From positions 316,920,041-316,984,040 of the forward strand of contig NC_081405.1 of NCBI RefSeq assembly GCF_030272615.1: a DNA stretch of 64,000 nucleotides, written 5' to 3'. Positions 40,401 through 51,802 of the stretch are shown here, piece after piece. Within the stretch, counting starts at the first letter, position 1. Every line of letters starts with the position of its first letter. Below the pieces are notes generated by a model, which was given only the letters and a program-made list of their open reading frames with translations, did no database searches and was not told where the DNA came from. Source of the DNA: Cryptomeria japonica (Eukaryota; Streptophyta; Pinopsida; Cupressales; Cupressaceae). The translations under genes and the position numbers were made by a program.

Positions 40401-41582
40401 TTGAAAGTTCAAGAATTTACCTTTGTCTCCTATCATATGATGTGAGCATCCTGAATCAATGATCCATTCATCCTTTACTTTAACTTTAGCTGCTAGGGCC
40501 TGTACTACCGGTTGAGTAGTAGGTGTCAGTTGATCTTCTATTATAGCAACAAAAACCCATCCATTGTCTGTTGGATCGTCATCAGAATCATCAGTCACAC
40601 CTTCATCAGCAATGTAACAAGATTTGTCTTTATTCTTTTTAAATTTGTATCTCTAATTTTCAGGGTTAGGCTTGTATGTTCTTCTAGCTTCTTCTCTTAG
40701 TCTAGCATGTCTATCAGGGCATCTTGAAGCCATATGACCAATCTTATTGTAGTTAAAACATTTAAAGGGCGCTTTACCTTCATACTTACTTCCAACTAGA
40801 CCTTTAGGCATTTTCCTTGCAAATAGTGCTTCAAGTCCTTCAAGTTCTTCATTTTCTTTCCTACTTTCTTCAAGTTCTCTTGCATAAAAGGCTTTCCAAT
40901 CAGATTTGTCAAATGATGGAATAGATGATGCTGATGCTTTAAAGGCCAAATGTGTCTTTATGGTAGCAATAGGACCAAATTCTTCAATTTCAAAAGTTGA
41001 AAGTTTTCCAATCAATGTATCCCTAGCAACTGATGTATTAGGCATTGTTCTTAACTCATTTATAGCAGTGACTTTCATTTTATATGCCGGTGGCAATCCT
41101 CTTAAAACTTTTGAAACAATTTCATCCTCACTTAAGGTTCCTCCACAACATTTAATACCCAAAACAATTTCATTTACTCTTTCCATAAAAGCAGAAATCC
41201 TTTCATCTTCTTCCATTTCCTGATGTTCATACCTGACTCAGAAGCTTTCAAGTTTTGCAATTTTGACTATGGAATCTCCTTCATTTAGTGTTTCCAAATG
41301 ATCCCAAATAGCTTTAGCAGTAGACGTATTTGATAGTCCCATAATTTGTTGATCTGATAATGCGCTCAAAAGTGCTTGTCTTGCTTTGCAATCATTTTCC
41401 TCATCTTTTGTCAAGTTAGTTGGACTAGGCTAACCTTATATAGCAGCAGTATAACCATTCTTTGTAACTTCCTAGATGTCTTTTCTAATGCAATTCAAAT
41501 GTGTCTCCATTCTAATCTTCCATATGTCATAGCTCATTCCCTCAAGTTTAAGACTATCCTTCCTAAAATAATTAGTAGACAT
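37428..41582 (-). pseudogene. Copia E gag-pol polyprotein, inactivated
   Basis: Read from the ATG at 41582. Gag to about 40770, then a knuckle with the second Cys changed to Tyr (CFNYNKIGHMASRC, near 40720-40765). The DSGCSHHMIGDKGKF protease site lies near 40450. CKECQFGKQVR (near 39970), integrase TDLCG (near 39890), SDQGGEF (near 39700) and the PQQNGVVERK region (near 39600) are kept. RT spans about 38300-38900 with [11 protein letters not shown] (near 38360), and RNase H 37428-37900 keeps YCDNTAAINISKN. Breaks are few: stops near 41240, 40660, 40240, 39640 and 38260, and frame breaks near 39060 and 37760. It is the least damaged copia in the window and closely resembles copia A. Confidence 0.9.
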
Positions 41583-41624
41583 TGGATCTCCTCAAGCTGT
41601 TAAACTTCTACAAAAGAGGACTAA

Positions 41625-41636
41625 GCTCTGATACCA
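41625..41636 (-). other. Primer-binding site at the copia E / TRIM LTR junction
   Basis: GCTCTGATACCA, exact, followed by CT and then the TRIM LTR start TGTTAC instead of a copia LTR start TGTTAGG. Confidence 0.88.
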
Positions 41637-41638
41637 CT

Positions 41639-41750
41639 TGTTACAAGTGTGGTTGCCGTTGCATCAAAAGATCGACATCTTATAGAATTCATAGGAGGCT
41701 TTTAAACCATGTCACGAATCCCTGCGAGGGACGTTGGCCCACTGCCAACA
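41639..41750 (-). repeat. TRIM 5' LTR (right)
   Basis: 112 bases from TGTTACAAGTG to GCCAACA, homologous to 35339-35475, followed by CAGTA, the second copy of the target duplication. Confidence 0.82.
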
Positions 41751-42566
41751 CAGTATACGTTATTTATTTAATATGCAATGTATGTATGCTTACTTCATGC
41801 GATTTTTAGGTCCAATATCTACCTTATCGGAAGGTATTTTGGGTCCGATTCCATCTGGATGTGATAAAGACATAATCTAAAAGGTGTTTTTGGATCCGAT
41901 CTTATCAGGACATATTGGAGGTATGTATTACAAAGTAAATGTGGATCAAGATTGAAGCCAACATCTTATGAAGACATTTTGTTGTTGCATGTGGATATTT
42001 TGGTCTCACCCCTTTTTGGTTGAGCCAATTCATCGGAATATTTGGTGTAGATATATATAACCATTAATTTTGCAAGTTAGAGATATGGTTGTTGAAAAAT
42101 AACTATTGTGTACATTATTGTATATTTGAAATTTTTGTGGATGTGAATATTGTTATGTGTTGTATGTATAGTGGATGTAAAAAGCAGATTATGCACTTCA
42201 ACGAAACTATAATTCATGCATATGTTAGATGCAACTCTAACAATTCAATTTTTTTTATTTTATCACCTACTAGTGAGCCTTTTGTATGCGGGTAGTGAGC
42301 CCTCCAAGCAGTGATCCCCCATGGATAGTGAGCGACCCCTTTTGTTCTATGTCACTTGTTATATATTACATCATACTTGAGAGATCACTCTCTTCGTGGT
42401 TTTTCCCATATTGGGTTTTCCATGTGCAAATCTAATGTTATGTGTTTTGTGTTAAATTCATTTATTGTATTTAAATTATGTTATGAGATTGGTTAGTTAG
42501 AAGTTTCAATAAGTTCAAGGGAATACTAATCCACCCCTCCCCTCTTAGTATTTTGAATATTCAACA

Positions 42567-43140
42567 CTACCTCCCACTGCCACCTTCAAAAGTCAAGAGA
42601 TCTCACTTAGTCCTGAGATCAAGACGAGTTGATGTCTGGTTCCTACAAGATACATCTACAAGGAAAATCCATCCAATATCAAATTTATATGTATATACAT
42701 GAAAATATATATCATTGATAAAATGAGGATGATTGTGAACCCATATGCCTCTTGGAACAAGTGATATGAGGTTCCAATTGATTAAAATAAAGGACTCTAG
42801 ATCATGACTTGACAAGAGAAAATTTATATTAACTAATTCTTATCTTTTATACAAGAAGATACACTCTTTATGTAATATACAAAGGATATCATATCGTGCA
42901 TGCCTTAGCTTTCATGTTAGACTCAAAACTAGCTTAAGTATTGTCTTGTTGAAAAAAGGGCTTATGTGTTGGTTCCATGTCAAAAAAAATTAAGGCATTA
43001 CAGTAGATGATATTGTACTTATAATGTCTTAAATTTTATGTTATAAGAATTGGTATTAATAAAAATATACTATGCCTTAGACTCTTAAAATTATCAATTA
43101 GAATTAATTTCCCTCTGAAAAGGGTATTTATATTTAACTT
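42567..43140. other. AT-rich stretch with no recognised gene
   Basis: No domain, LTR pair or credible frame seen. Confidence 0.5.
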
Positions 43141-43250
43141 GCTAGGGCTAATATTTTACTATACAATTAAATTTGACAACATAGAGGACTCCAACCAAAT
43201 ATAATACAAAAGGACATTCATTTACCACCACAACATACATACATTAAAAT
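43141..43250. repeat. About 110-base repeat, copy 1 of 3
   Basis: Contains ATTTTACTATACAATTAAAT, TTGACAACA, GGACTCCAACCA and ACATACATACATTAAAAT. It recurs at about 45990-46075 and 46103-46200, the latter two in tandem. Confidence 0.65.
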
Positions 43251-43289
43251 GTATATTTAAATTTCAAATTTCAAATTTGTTTTTTATTA

Positions 43290-45960
43290 AGAAACAAATA
43301 GGTTTTGACGAGACCGGAAACCCCTTACAACAAGTTTTGAAGGGACATGAAACTCTCAAATCTTGTATAGATCCATAACCCATAGAAGAACGTTGCAACA
43401 AGAAATAGAAAAAACTACCATCATCCCACCCTCAACTTAAACAAAAAATCATTGAAGACCCAACTGAATAAAGGAGGACAAATCCATCCTCCAAAAAACT
43501 CAAACAACACTAGGAGATGTCAATACATGAAAATAAAAGGGTTTTTATCAAGGCTCCCTTAAGCTTCATCAGATACCAAGGGTTTTTTTAGGCACCCATA
43601 AGCTAAACATTGAGTTCCAGCAATGATCCCAAAACCACAATCACTAGATTCTTGATAAGAAGCATAAATGAACAATCTATAAGTAGAGGATTTTGAAAGG
43701 CTCCCCAAATATTTGTATTGGATTTTTATTTGGCTCCCAAAACCAGTAAGTTTAACACGTCATGCTCTGTGAAGTGTACCTGTACCTGGAAACACAATGC
43801 ACTCAATAAATCATTACAAGCATGATTAGAAGATTTGAATCAAAGAAAGACAAAACCATAGCTAATCGACTTATTGCCTCCTAGTAAATGTGAGTATGAA
43901 AGATGCTCTCAGATCTTAGTATGCAAATTCCAGTGAATTGACTTCACTTAGATGGAGGATTTGAAAGATGAAAATGCATGATCTAGCAAGAATAACATGA
44001 TTAAGCTACATTAATGATTGATCCAACATGATTAAGCTAAGATGTAAGCTAAAATTGAGCATGATAACATTGCTAAAACTGATAAACTATAAGCTAGATG
44101 CCTATAATAACAATGCATAAGATGAGAATGAGATGGGATCAAATGATATGCGAGATTGATATGAAATTGGTTATGAAATTGGGACCCTTTTGTGCTCCAA
44201 AATGAAGTCTATTTATAGGATTTTCCAAGGCTAGGGGTGATGTGGCAAGAATGAATGGTCAAGATTGATTTGAAGATATCAATGGTTAAATTGGAGGAGG
44301 ATGGCAAAGGGGGTTGGATTAAAGGGAGTATTTCTCATCTCTATGGTGACAAGTGTCAAGAGGCTTCTAGAAGAGTAGGATGAAAGGGAACACTTAGTGA
44401 CAAGTGTCACAAGGTTCTAGAAGATGTTGGATGAAAGGGTACATTGTGGTAGGTAGAATGGGTTAGGTTTAGGAATGGTTAGGCTTAGTAGTGGTAGAAG
44501 TTAGGAGAATTTGAATTTAAAATTCAAATAATATGAAAATGGATAATTAATCTCAACAACTCATGATTTTGATTTGTTTTAATTAATTAAAGGATTTAGA
44601 AGAAATGATTTTGGATGAGGGAATTAATTAATTTGAATTAATTAATTAAAGGGGTGAAATGAACCTATTTAATAAATCCTTAGATTTATTAATAAGTAGA
44701 TGAAAACGGAAATTTAATCAAATTGCTTAGTGAATTTAATTAAATTGGGGAGGGGAGATTAATTAAATAATTTCTTATTTAATTAATTATCTTCAGACCA
44801 TTTTTAGGTGTATACATAACCCAACAAAGATAATCTAGCAAGAAGTCAGCACCCAACCAGCATAACTCCTTACCACTTCAGTATGAAGGAGACCCACCTC
44901 AATAGGAATTGAAGGGAAATATACCACATGCTGAATGAACCGAACACCATTCAACCCCACTAAGAGATAGCTCTCATCTTCTTCAGCAAAAACCATTTCC
45001 ACCTAAATAAAAGATAGTTCCACCTCAATAGGACTATCCAAAGAAGACCAAAGATGTTGAAATAGGAAAAACAAAGAATCTTAGCTAGGAACTCTCATCC
45101 TCAATTAGAGAAACAAAGGCCAAGTCAATAGGAAGGGTAAAATAATCCCCCTTCAAAGCCATACCAACATGAAGAGCCCATATCTAGAGGGTCATTGAGC
45201 AGAGTCATAGAAGAAAGGACATGAAGTGAAAAACTCTACATTAAAATGAACATACCAACCCAACTATGGATCCCTTAAAAGCATGCATAGGTGTCAAAGG
45301 GAAATCGCACCACATTGAAACCTTGGCTAAAGCCCTCCAATTGACAAAGTCAAGAAAGGCCAACAAAAAGGGCTAAAGTTGGTAGAACAAGGGCAACCAA
45401 ATCTTGAATAAAATAGAATAGAAATTGGGGCACCCACCCCCAAACAAACTAGGGGAAAGATTAGGTAGGTAGTCCAAACCCACCTCAACTACACATTTCC
45501 AATAGAATCCACCACATCTGCAACACCAACAACATCTTCCCCACTTAAAATCAAGACCCTTGAGTCTCCTTTGTAGTCACATAGGCTATGTCTCCATCTC
45601 CCGCATAACTTCAAACCTCTACATGCCTTCCATTGGGAAAAAATCAAACCAAAGACCATGGTAGTCACTAGGAGGGGGTGGGGATCTCTTGCAACCTCAT
45701 CATATTGATCTTCAACTCCCTCTATGATAGAGTGCCCAACTCTTCTCCCACCACTATCACATCTCCTTTTGCACCTATCACTCGATCCTCTAGACATATC
45801 CTACAAAATAGGAACCACAACAAAAGGAAGAGGGGGGGTTAAGAGTATCATATTCATCTATTTTATCTCCTTCCTTGTTGTCCTCAACATAGCCCCCCCT
45901 ATAGAAACCCTCACTCCTCCTACATGCATTCCCCTCACTCCTACTCTTCCCATTTGAAAT
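43290..45960 (-). pseudogene. Degenerate LINE-like sequence (unidentified protein remnant), split by an LTR
   Basis: On the minus strand the 3' end reads GGGTTTCCGGTCTCGTCAAAACCT and then an A-rich tail, resembling the end of a plant non-LTR element. A second, similar tail is at 47175-47560. Upstream (44820-45960) translated fragments such as IPIEVGLLHTE and an Arg/Gly-rich open frame at 45489-45797 are visible, but no RT or endonuclease motif is recognised. The piece is interrupted at about 43760-44817 by LTR-like sequence. The protein's function is not identified. Confidence 0.35.
43760..44817 (-). repeat. Probable solo LTR of a gypsy-type element
   Basis: On the minus strand a TATAAATAG box lies near 44215 and the likely LTR start reads TGTATACACC near 44817, followed by CTAAAAATGG. 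The gypsy LTR at 50357 starts similarly (TGTAGATGTATAAAAATG) and has its own TATA box. The left end is not defined. No internal region is attached. Confidence 0.4.
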
Positions 45961-47174
45961 TAAACTAAATTAAATATTATTTTTTTAGGACTAATGTTTT
46001 ACTATATAATTACATGTGACAACACACAAGGACACATATGTACCACCAAAAAATACACACATTAAAATATATTGAAATTTTTAGTATGAAGTTAAATTTT
46101 AGGACTATTTTTTACTATACAATTACATCTGACAACACAATGGACTCCAACCATATATAACACATAAGGCCATAAATGTAACATACATACACATTATAAA
46201 ATAACCACATAACTTTAGGTGACATATAAAACCAAAAAATCACAATATGAATCTTATGGATAGGACACCTGAGTTTCTCTAGATATACTAGGTTGGCTTT
46301 ACTAGTTTTCATAACACACACTATGCAAATGACCAATTTAACTAGCTTATAACAAACATGCACATTTGATTGGATTATTATTTTGTCATTATAATATCTC
46401 ATAGAAAATAAATAAATCCACTTATGTATGTTGGAAATGGAATGATAAAACTATTATAAAATCAACAAAGATCCAACCATACAAACCCCAGTTCTACAAT
46501 CAAGAATCCACCATACACCAATGATGAACCTAAAACATGCAAATCACAACAAAATAGAAATATTATACCATTCACATGCTTAGTAGGGTTTGAACTCCAT
46601 TGATCTTATTTGATATGATTGCTCTCATATTTTGTATTGTGCACAAGAGGTCAACAAAGAATAGATTGTGGTTGTGAAGTCGCTTGATCACATAAAGTCT
46701 TAGTTGCTTGAATGATTAGATAGATTGTAGGATTAGGGTTATAAAAGGATGAAGGAATCCTCTCATATAGAGAACACCTTAGAAAATGGATGTAAATGAT
46801 TAAGAGGTGAAAGGATAAATGGCCAGCTAGTATTAAAGGGTACGTAGGGAAAATGATAAAATAATGAGAGGGTAGTTAGGATAAATGAAAAGATAAATGA
46901 CAAGTTTCATGGAGGGAAAAACTTAATGAATTAATTAAATTAATGAAAATCTATTTAATAAATTATTTTACATTGGAGGGGTGATTTTCTATAGTTAATG
47001 AGTATCATTTCCCCTTTTAAATCATCTAAGGCACCATAAACTTGTAAGTTATTTGTTATTCCTTTTTCCTTCAATAAATAAGTATGGTTCAAAGAAGGTT
47101 TATGCTTCCATTACACCATGGTTCTATATATACAATTTATAATTATTGTTAAGATAATATGCCTATTATTTTTT
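45961..47174. repeat. Intergenic, with tandem copies 2 and 3 of the 110-base repeat
   Basis: Copies at about 45990-46075 and 46103-46200 match 43141-43250. The rest (46200-47174) is AT-rich and shows no recognised gene. Confidence 0.5.
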
Positions 47175-48060
47175 ATTAGGGGAAAAAAAGGTTTTGAAGG
47201 GACATTAAGTCCTTTATAGATATATTTTGCAGGCATGTGGAAGCCACTAATAAAACGTTGCCTATAGATATATGAAGATGAACTACAGCCAAGATAGATA
47301 ACAATATGAAGAAACTATCTACCCAAGAAAAAGGCCAAAACCACCAAACAACTTAGATCATATAATCCATAACCATCTATTTTGAGAAGTCTCCCATAAC
47401 TTTAAGACAAGCTACACTAATTAAAACTAAAATGTAGTCCACAAATAGAAAGAAATAAGCAACATAACCTGATACACCCTACCATCACAATAAAAGGTCA
47501 AAGTCATCAAATAAAAAAGAAGGGTTTTGAAAAGGCTCCCATTACCTTTTGAAGCGAGTCCTTACAAAAATCACCATCTTCAAATTCCTCTTATGTAAAA
47601 ACCAATGTTGAGATTCACCCTCAAAATCCACTTGAATAGGATAAGAAGATTGCAGCCAGAAGCAAGAAAAGCCATAACGCCTTAAAGCATCTACCACCAT
47701 TTCCCACAAACCAAGTCTCTACCTCCATAGAAGACAAATCTACCTCTACAAGAAGGTTAGGCTTAAAATAAATAAGGAGAAGCAAAAACAAACTACAACC
47801 CATCACCAACTCCTCTACCTGAATAAGAAATATAGTGAAATAGGAACTACAAAAGTAAAAAAAAAACCCTTAAAGGAAAGAACCAAAATGTAACCTTAAA
47901 AATTAACAATTACAAATCAACCAACTCGACAAGGATAAGCCAAATAAATGGAACATAAAGTACTCTCCCAACTAAGAGAAACTCCAAAGAAAGAAACAAC
48001 CCCCAAATCCAACTTAGGGAAAAAATATTAAAAAAAACCTCAAACACAAGGGCTAGGCTC
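47175..48060 (-). pseudogene. Second LINE-like tail fragment
   Basis: On the minus strand it shares the GTCCCTTCAAAACC tail and the GGGAGCCTTTTCAAAACC block with the piece ending at 43290. A 62-codon frame (47621-47809) is Leu-rich and unidentified. Region 48061-48959 beyond it shows no gene. Confidence 0.3.
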
Positions 48061-48959
48061 AGAAAAACAATAATCCTTAAGCTACGTTGACTATAATACT
48101 ACATTGAATTTTGAGAGAAATTTATATACCATCCAAGAAATCTATAAAAAGTAAAGGACCAAAGAAAATTTATGAAAGTATATTTTATATTTTAAAACTA
48201 TTTGATTCCATGTATTTGATTTACATAATTTGAAATTTAAGATTTAGAATCTTGTTTATTTTATAGTTTATTTTATAGGGTCTAGTGGTTGACCTATTTA
48301 TGTTTCACACTAATTTGATTTCCTGTCTCTCTAATAACAAGACATGGCCATAACAATAAAGGTAACAACACTACACTTCAAAATAAAATACACTACCAGC
48401 AATAGCTTTCCAGTTACTGTAAAGGATGAAATAGTATAATTTATATTTAATTTAGATTTGATAGGAAGGATTATTATTCCTACCTTTGTAATTTTTTATG
48501 TCTTGTAGAAGATATGTTTGGGTGCACAAGTAAGGTTTCTTCCTCTGGCTTTAGATTTTCTAACTCACTTCAAGATACAAAATAGTACCCAAAATAAAAA
48601 AGCATAAAGAGAGGAAAGAACAAGTGATGAACCCCCTAGAAAGAACAATTACAAGATATAAAAGAATTTCAAAGAAAAAAAACTCTTTCATTTATTAGTA
48701 GACAATTTTGTACTTAGATATGCAAGCACGTGTCTTAAGGTGACATTTATCTCTTTCAATGTTGGTTTTCTCTTATATTTTAATAGGAAAATAGGCCCAA
48801 GTAGCAATTTTTATCACATTTTACTATCTATAATTACAAATACTAATTTTTTATAATGTCTTAAAATTTATGTTCTAAAGAGTGGTGTATGCGGGAAAAG
48901 TGGGCAAATAAAACTTAATATATGAAAATATGTTAGAATACTAGTTCACACACACACAC

Positions 48960-50357
48960 ATGACTTCTTGGTGCAAGCTATGGAGTAACGTAGTATTACT
49001 CAGCTTCCCAAGGAGGGTCCCATGGTTCTCTATCTCACAATGTCCCTCAAACCAACGTTTTTGCTCTCAGATTACTGAGCAAAATGGTTTAGGGATGGCA
49101 AATATGAGAATGAGAGATGCTTTGATAGATTTTAGTATGAAATAGATGCTAAGCTATGTATGATTTTAGAAATGCAATAAACTAGATGATAAGATAACAA
49201 GGTTAGTATGAATACTATCCTAGCATACTATATTTAGTCTATGATTGAACTAAAATGATAAAGAAAGTAATCTAAACATGCATATTTAGTCTATATTCTT
49301 GATCTAAAAGAGGCTAAATGATGAGCATAAAGATGATATGAAAGCTTGAAAGAATTTGAGCATAAGTGTGATGCTACAAATTTGAAGGATGATTGTTATG
49401 AATGGAGGAATGAGAGTTCTATTTATAGCACAAACAGGGCAATGGATGGTCAAGATTGAATGGTTTAATCAAGGGTCAAGTTTGAAAGTTGGGGATCCAT
49501 GTGCACAATTGGCACCAATAAAATAGTGACAAGTGTCAACATAGGATTGGGTTGAGAGAAGAGGTTGGAGGCATTAAAGGCCTGAGAAGACCTCATGGTT
49601 ATCTAAAGGCTAAGGGTCAAGTCTAAATTAGGTTTACCCACTAGATTAAGAGTTAATCCAAGAATAAACCTTTGTGCAAATGATTAAGAGATAATCATGG
49701 TCAAAGCATTAATGGCCTGATGAGACCTTTGGGTTGGGTAGAGGTTGAGTCAAAACAAATGTTTTAACCATGTGGGAGGGTTTGAATTAACCATTAATGG
49801 TTATTGGAGACTTTGGGGATTAAGTGGTTGAAGGTTGGAAGCCTTCAATGGTTTTCAAAGACTTTAAGGGTTTTGGTGGTTGAAGGTTGAAAACCTTTAA
49901 TGGTTATCAAAGACTTTAAGGTTTTTGAGAAGTGACTTCCCTTTGCTTAGGGATGTGACAAAGTTTAGAGGAGGGTTAGGTTAATTAGAAGTGATTAGAA
50001 GATTCTAGAAGGGATTAGGAAGGGGTTTGGGATTTTGCAAGTGGATGGAGGGGATAATAGGATTTAATTGAAATAATTTAATTCATTCAATTTGGTTGTA
50101 ATTAAATAAATTTGATTTATTCAATTTAGGATAACTATTTAATTAAATTTGAATTTAATTAAAAGTGGATAGGGGGGATTTAATTGAATAAAATGATTTA
50201 TTCATTAAATGGTATAGTGAATTTTATTTAAATAAATTGAGTAATTTACTTAATAAAATAGAAGAATGTGGATAATTTAATTAAATTAGATTTAATCAAA
50301 TACGGAAATGAACATAAAATATTCATTTAGGAATATAGTCATTTTTATACATCTACA
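48960..50357 (-). repeat. Gypsy 3' LTR
   Basis: The 5' edge on the minus strand is TGTAGATGTATAAAAATG at 50357, directly after a polypurine tract. A TATAAATAG box lies at 49419-49428 (minus). The other end, near 48960, is only a guess because the partner LTR is outside the window. Confidence 0.6.
49419..49428 (-). promoter_or_regulatory. TATA box of the gypsy LTR
   Basis: Reads CTATAAATAG on the minus strand, in the middle of the LTR, as expected for U3. Transcription would start near 49395. Confidence 0.6.
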
Positions 50358-50371
50358 TTTTGCCCCTCTTT
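50358..50371 (-). other. Polypurine tract of the gypsy element
   Basis: Minus strand AAAGAGGGGCAAAA abuts the LTR start at 50357. Confidence 0.7.
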
Positions 50372-50725
50372 GAAGTGACGTGTGTGCACATGTTATTTCG
50401 AAGAAAATGATGTCTTATCATGATTTATGATCAAATACAATTTTTGTGTCGCTCTTTTGATTTGCCAGTTGTGCCCCAGATTTGATGTGATGCCCCAGAT
50501 TCGATATTTGATGATGATGCCCCCTCGGGAGATGAATCAATTTTTTTTTTTTTTTTGAAAAATTGTTGATTTAATTTGATGAAGTTCGTATGATGTGTAT
50601 GATTTTGTGCATGTAAAAAGTGTGTAGATTGATTCATCTCCTGATAAGTTACAACTATTTTGGTATAGGGGAGACCGCGACCATATAACAGGTCCATACG
50701 GCTAACCCTAATTTCATTTTCCTCC

Positions 50726-50733
50726 TATAAAAG
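50726..50733 (+). promoter_or_regulatory. TATA box of the antisense plant-mobile-domain gene
   Basis: TATAAAAG on the plus strand, 81 bases before the proposed ATG at 50807. It is inside the gypsy element but in the opposite orientation to gag-pol, so the gene probably has its own promoter. Confidence 0.55.
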
Positions 50734-50864
50734 GGGAAAAGGGCTTGATTTAAAGTCATTTGTGCTTTGTTGACTTTGAAGAAAGAGAATTTGCTCTGGA
50801 GAGAAAATGCCAATTCCCTATCATAGACACTATTTTGAGCACGTTTGGAGGTACCAGAGACCAG

Positions 50865-51427
50865 TAGCGCATGGACCACCAGTAATTCATCATTTTTTAC
50901 CCCTTTTTGATTTTTTGTTTTGTCATTTTTAGTCATTTTTTAAATTTCAAAGTTTGAGTGTTTCGTTTTAGCGCGTCTAGGGTCAACAGTAGCGCATACG
51001 AAGTGTGAACTAGTGCATCAAGTTTAAATTTAGGGGTCGCGTTCGAAAAATGTAGGTTAGTGCATAAAATTTTTAGGTTAGCGCATGCATGGAAAATAGT
51101 GCATATAAAGTGTTGGGTAGAGTGTCATGTCAATAGGGTAGCGCGTAGGTGTGACCTAGCGCATAGGGGCCACTGAGGTTCGCATAGGGAAGGGGGTTTA
51201 GTGCGTAGGACTAACCTAGCACATAAGGCTAAAAGGGTAGCGCTTACGAAGGGTAGATTAGCACGTAGGCAGAGTCTAGCACATGGGGTGGGTTAGGTAG
51301 CGCATTGGGTGAAAATTTTAGCGCGTAGACTGGATCTAGCACATAGGTTAGATAGAATAGCATGTAGGAGAAGCAGCCTAGCGCATGGGGGTGATTTAGC
51401 GCATTGAAGATTTGTTTTAGCGCATCT
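50865..51427 (+). repeat. TAGCGCAT-type degenerate array in the PMD gene intron
   Basis: About two dozen variants of TAGCGCATAGG (also TAGTGCAT, TAGCACAT, TAGCGCGT) occur roughly every 20-30 bases. Several look like CpG-deaminated forms of one motif. The same motif is found at 63525-64000 in the opposite orientation. Confidence 0.8.
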
Positions 51428-51625
51428 GAAAAATTTTGCAGTTTTGGCCGAGTTGAAAATTTGTTTTGTTGGCCTGTCGTGTTTTGATGAATTTATCCAA
51501 GATGAGTATTTGTATAACTTGTTTTGATGTGCGAGTTTTCAAGTTATGTATAGATATCAATTTGTTGTATTGATCAGAATATGATGTATTTGCGTGGTCT
51601 GTTTCAAGTTCAATGTGTATGAAAG

Positions 51626-51802
51626 CTTGAGTTGTTTTACAAGCCGATATGGGTTGGAAACTTGAGTTGTTTTTCAAGCTGATATGGGTGGGAAACTTGA
51701 GTTGTTTTACAAGTTTATGTGATTTTGGTACTTGAGTTATTTTATAAGTTTTGATATGGTTTTTGAAAACTTGAGTTGTTTTACAAGTTGATATGAAATG
51801 AT
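51626..51802 (+). repeat. Tandem repeat, about 36-base unit, five copies
   Basis: Units begin CTTGAGTTGTTTTACAAG and continue with a variable GATATGGGTTGGAAA. They lie in the proposed intron of the PMD gene, 120 bases before the acceptor. Confidence 0.85.

Larger units (their letters stand above)
35339..41750 (-). mobile_element. TRIM element containing a one-LTR copia (composite)
   Basis: Two short LTRs (35339-35475, 137 bases; 41639-41750, 112 bases) share TGTTACAAGTGTGGTTGCC starts and GCCAACA ends. They are flanked by a perfect CAGTA duplication (35334-35338 and 41751-41755). Next to the left LTR is a 68-base TRIM interior with polypurine tract and primer site. Between that primer site and the right TRIM LTR sits a copia LTR, copia interior and copia primer site (35544-41638). 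There is only one copia LTR and no copia target duplication. Orientation is minus for both elements. Confidence 0.82.
35255..42566 (+). mobile_element. Old solo LTR (+), interrupted by the TRIM composite
   Basis: Left piece 35255-35338 begins TGTTAGCC with CATTGATGTCATTGATG. Right piece 41756-42566 ends with the CCCCTCCCCTCTTAG block and TTCAACA, typical of the 3' end of these LTRs. Together they make about 895 bases. CTACT (35250-35254) and CTACC (42567-42571) flank it, matching at four of five bases and probably the original target duplication. No primer site or internal region is attached. Confidence 0.65.

Noticed and set aside
45489-45797. 102-codon frame rich in Arg and Gly
   Set aside because: No recognised domain and flanked by stops; kept only as part of the unidentified LINE-like remnant.
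50865-51427. CRISPR-like array
   Set aside because: Motifs are short, variable and spaced 20-30 bases with no unique equal-length spacers; the host is a plant genome.
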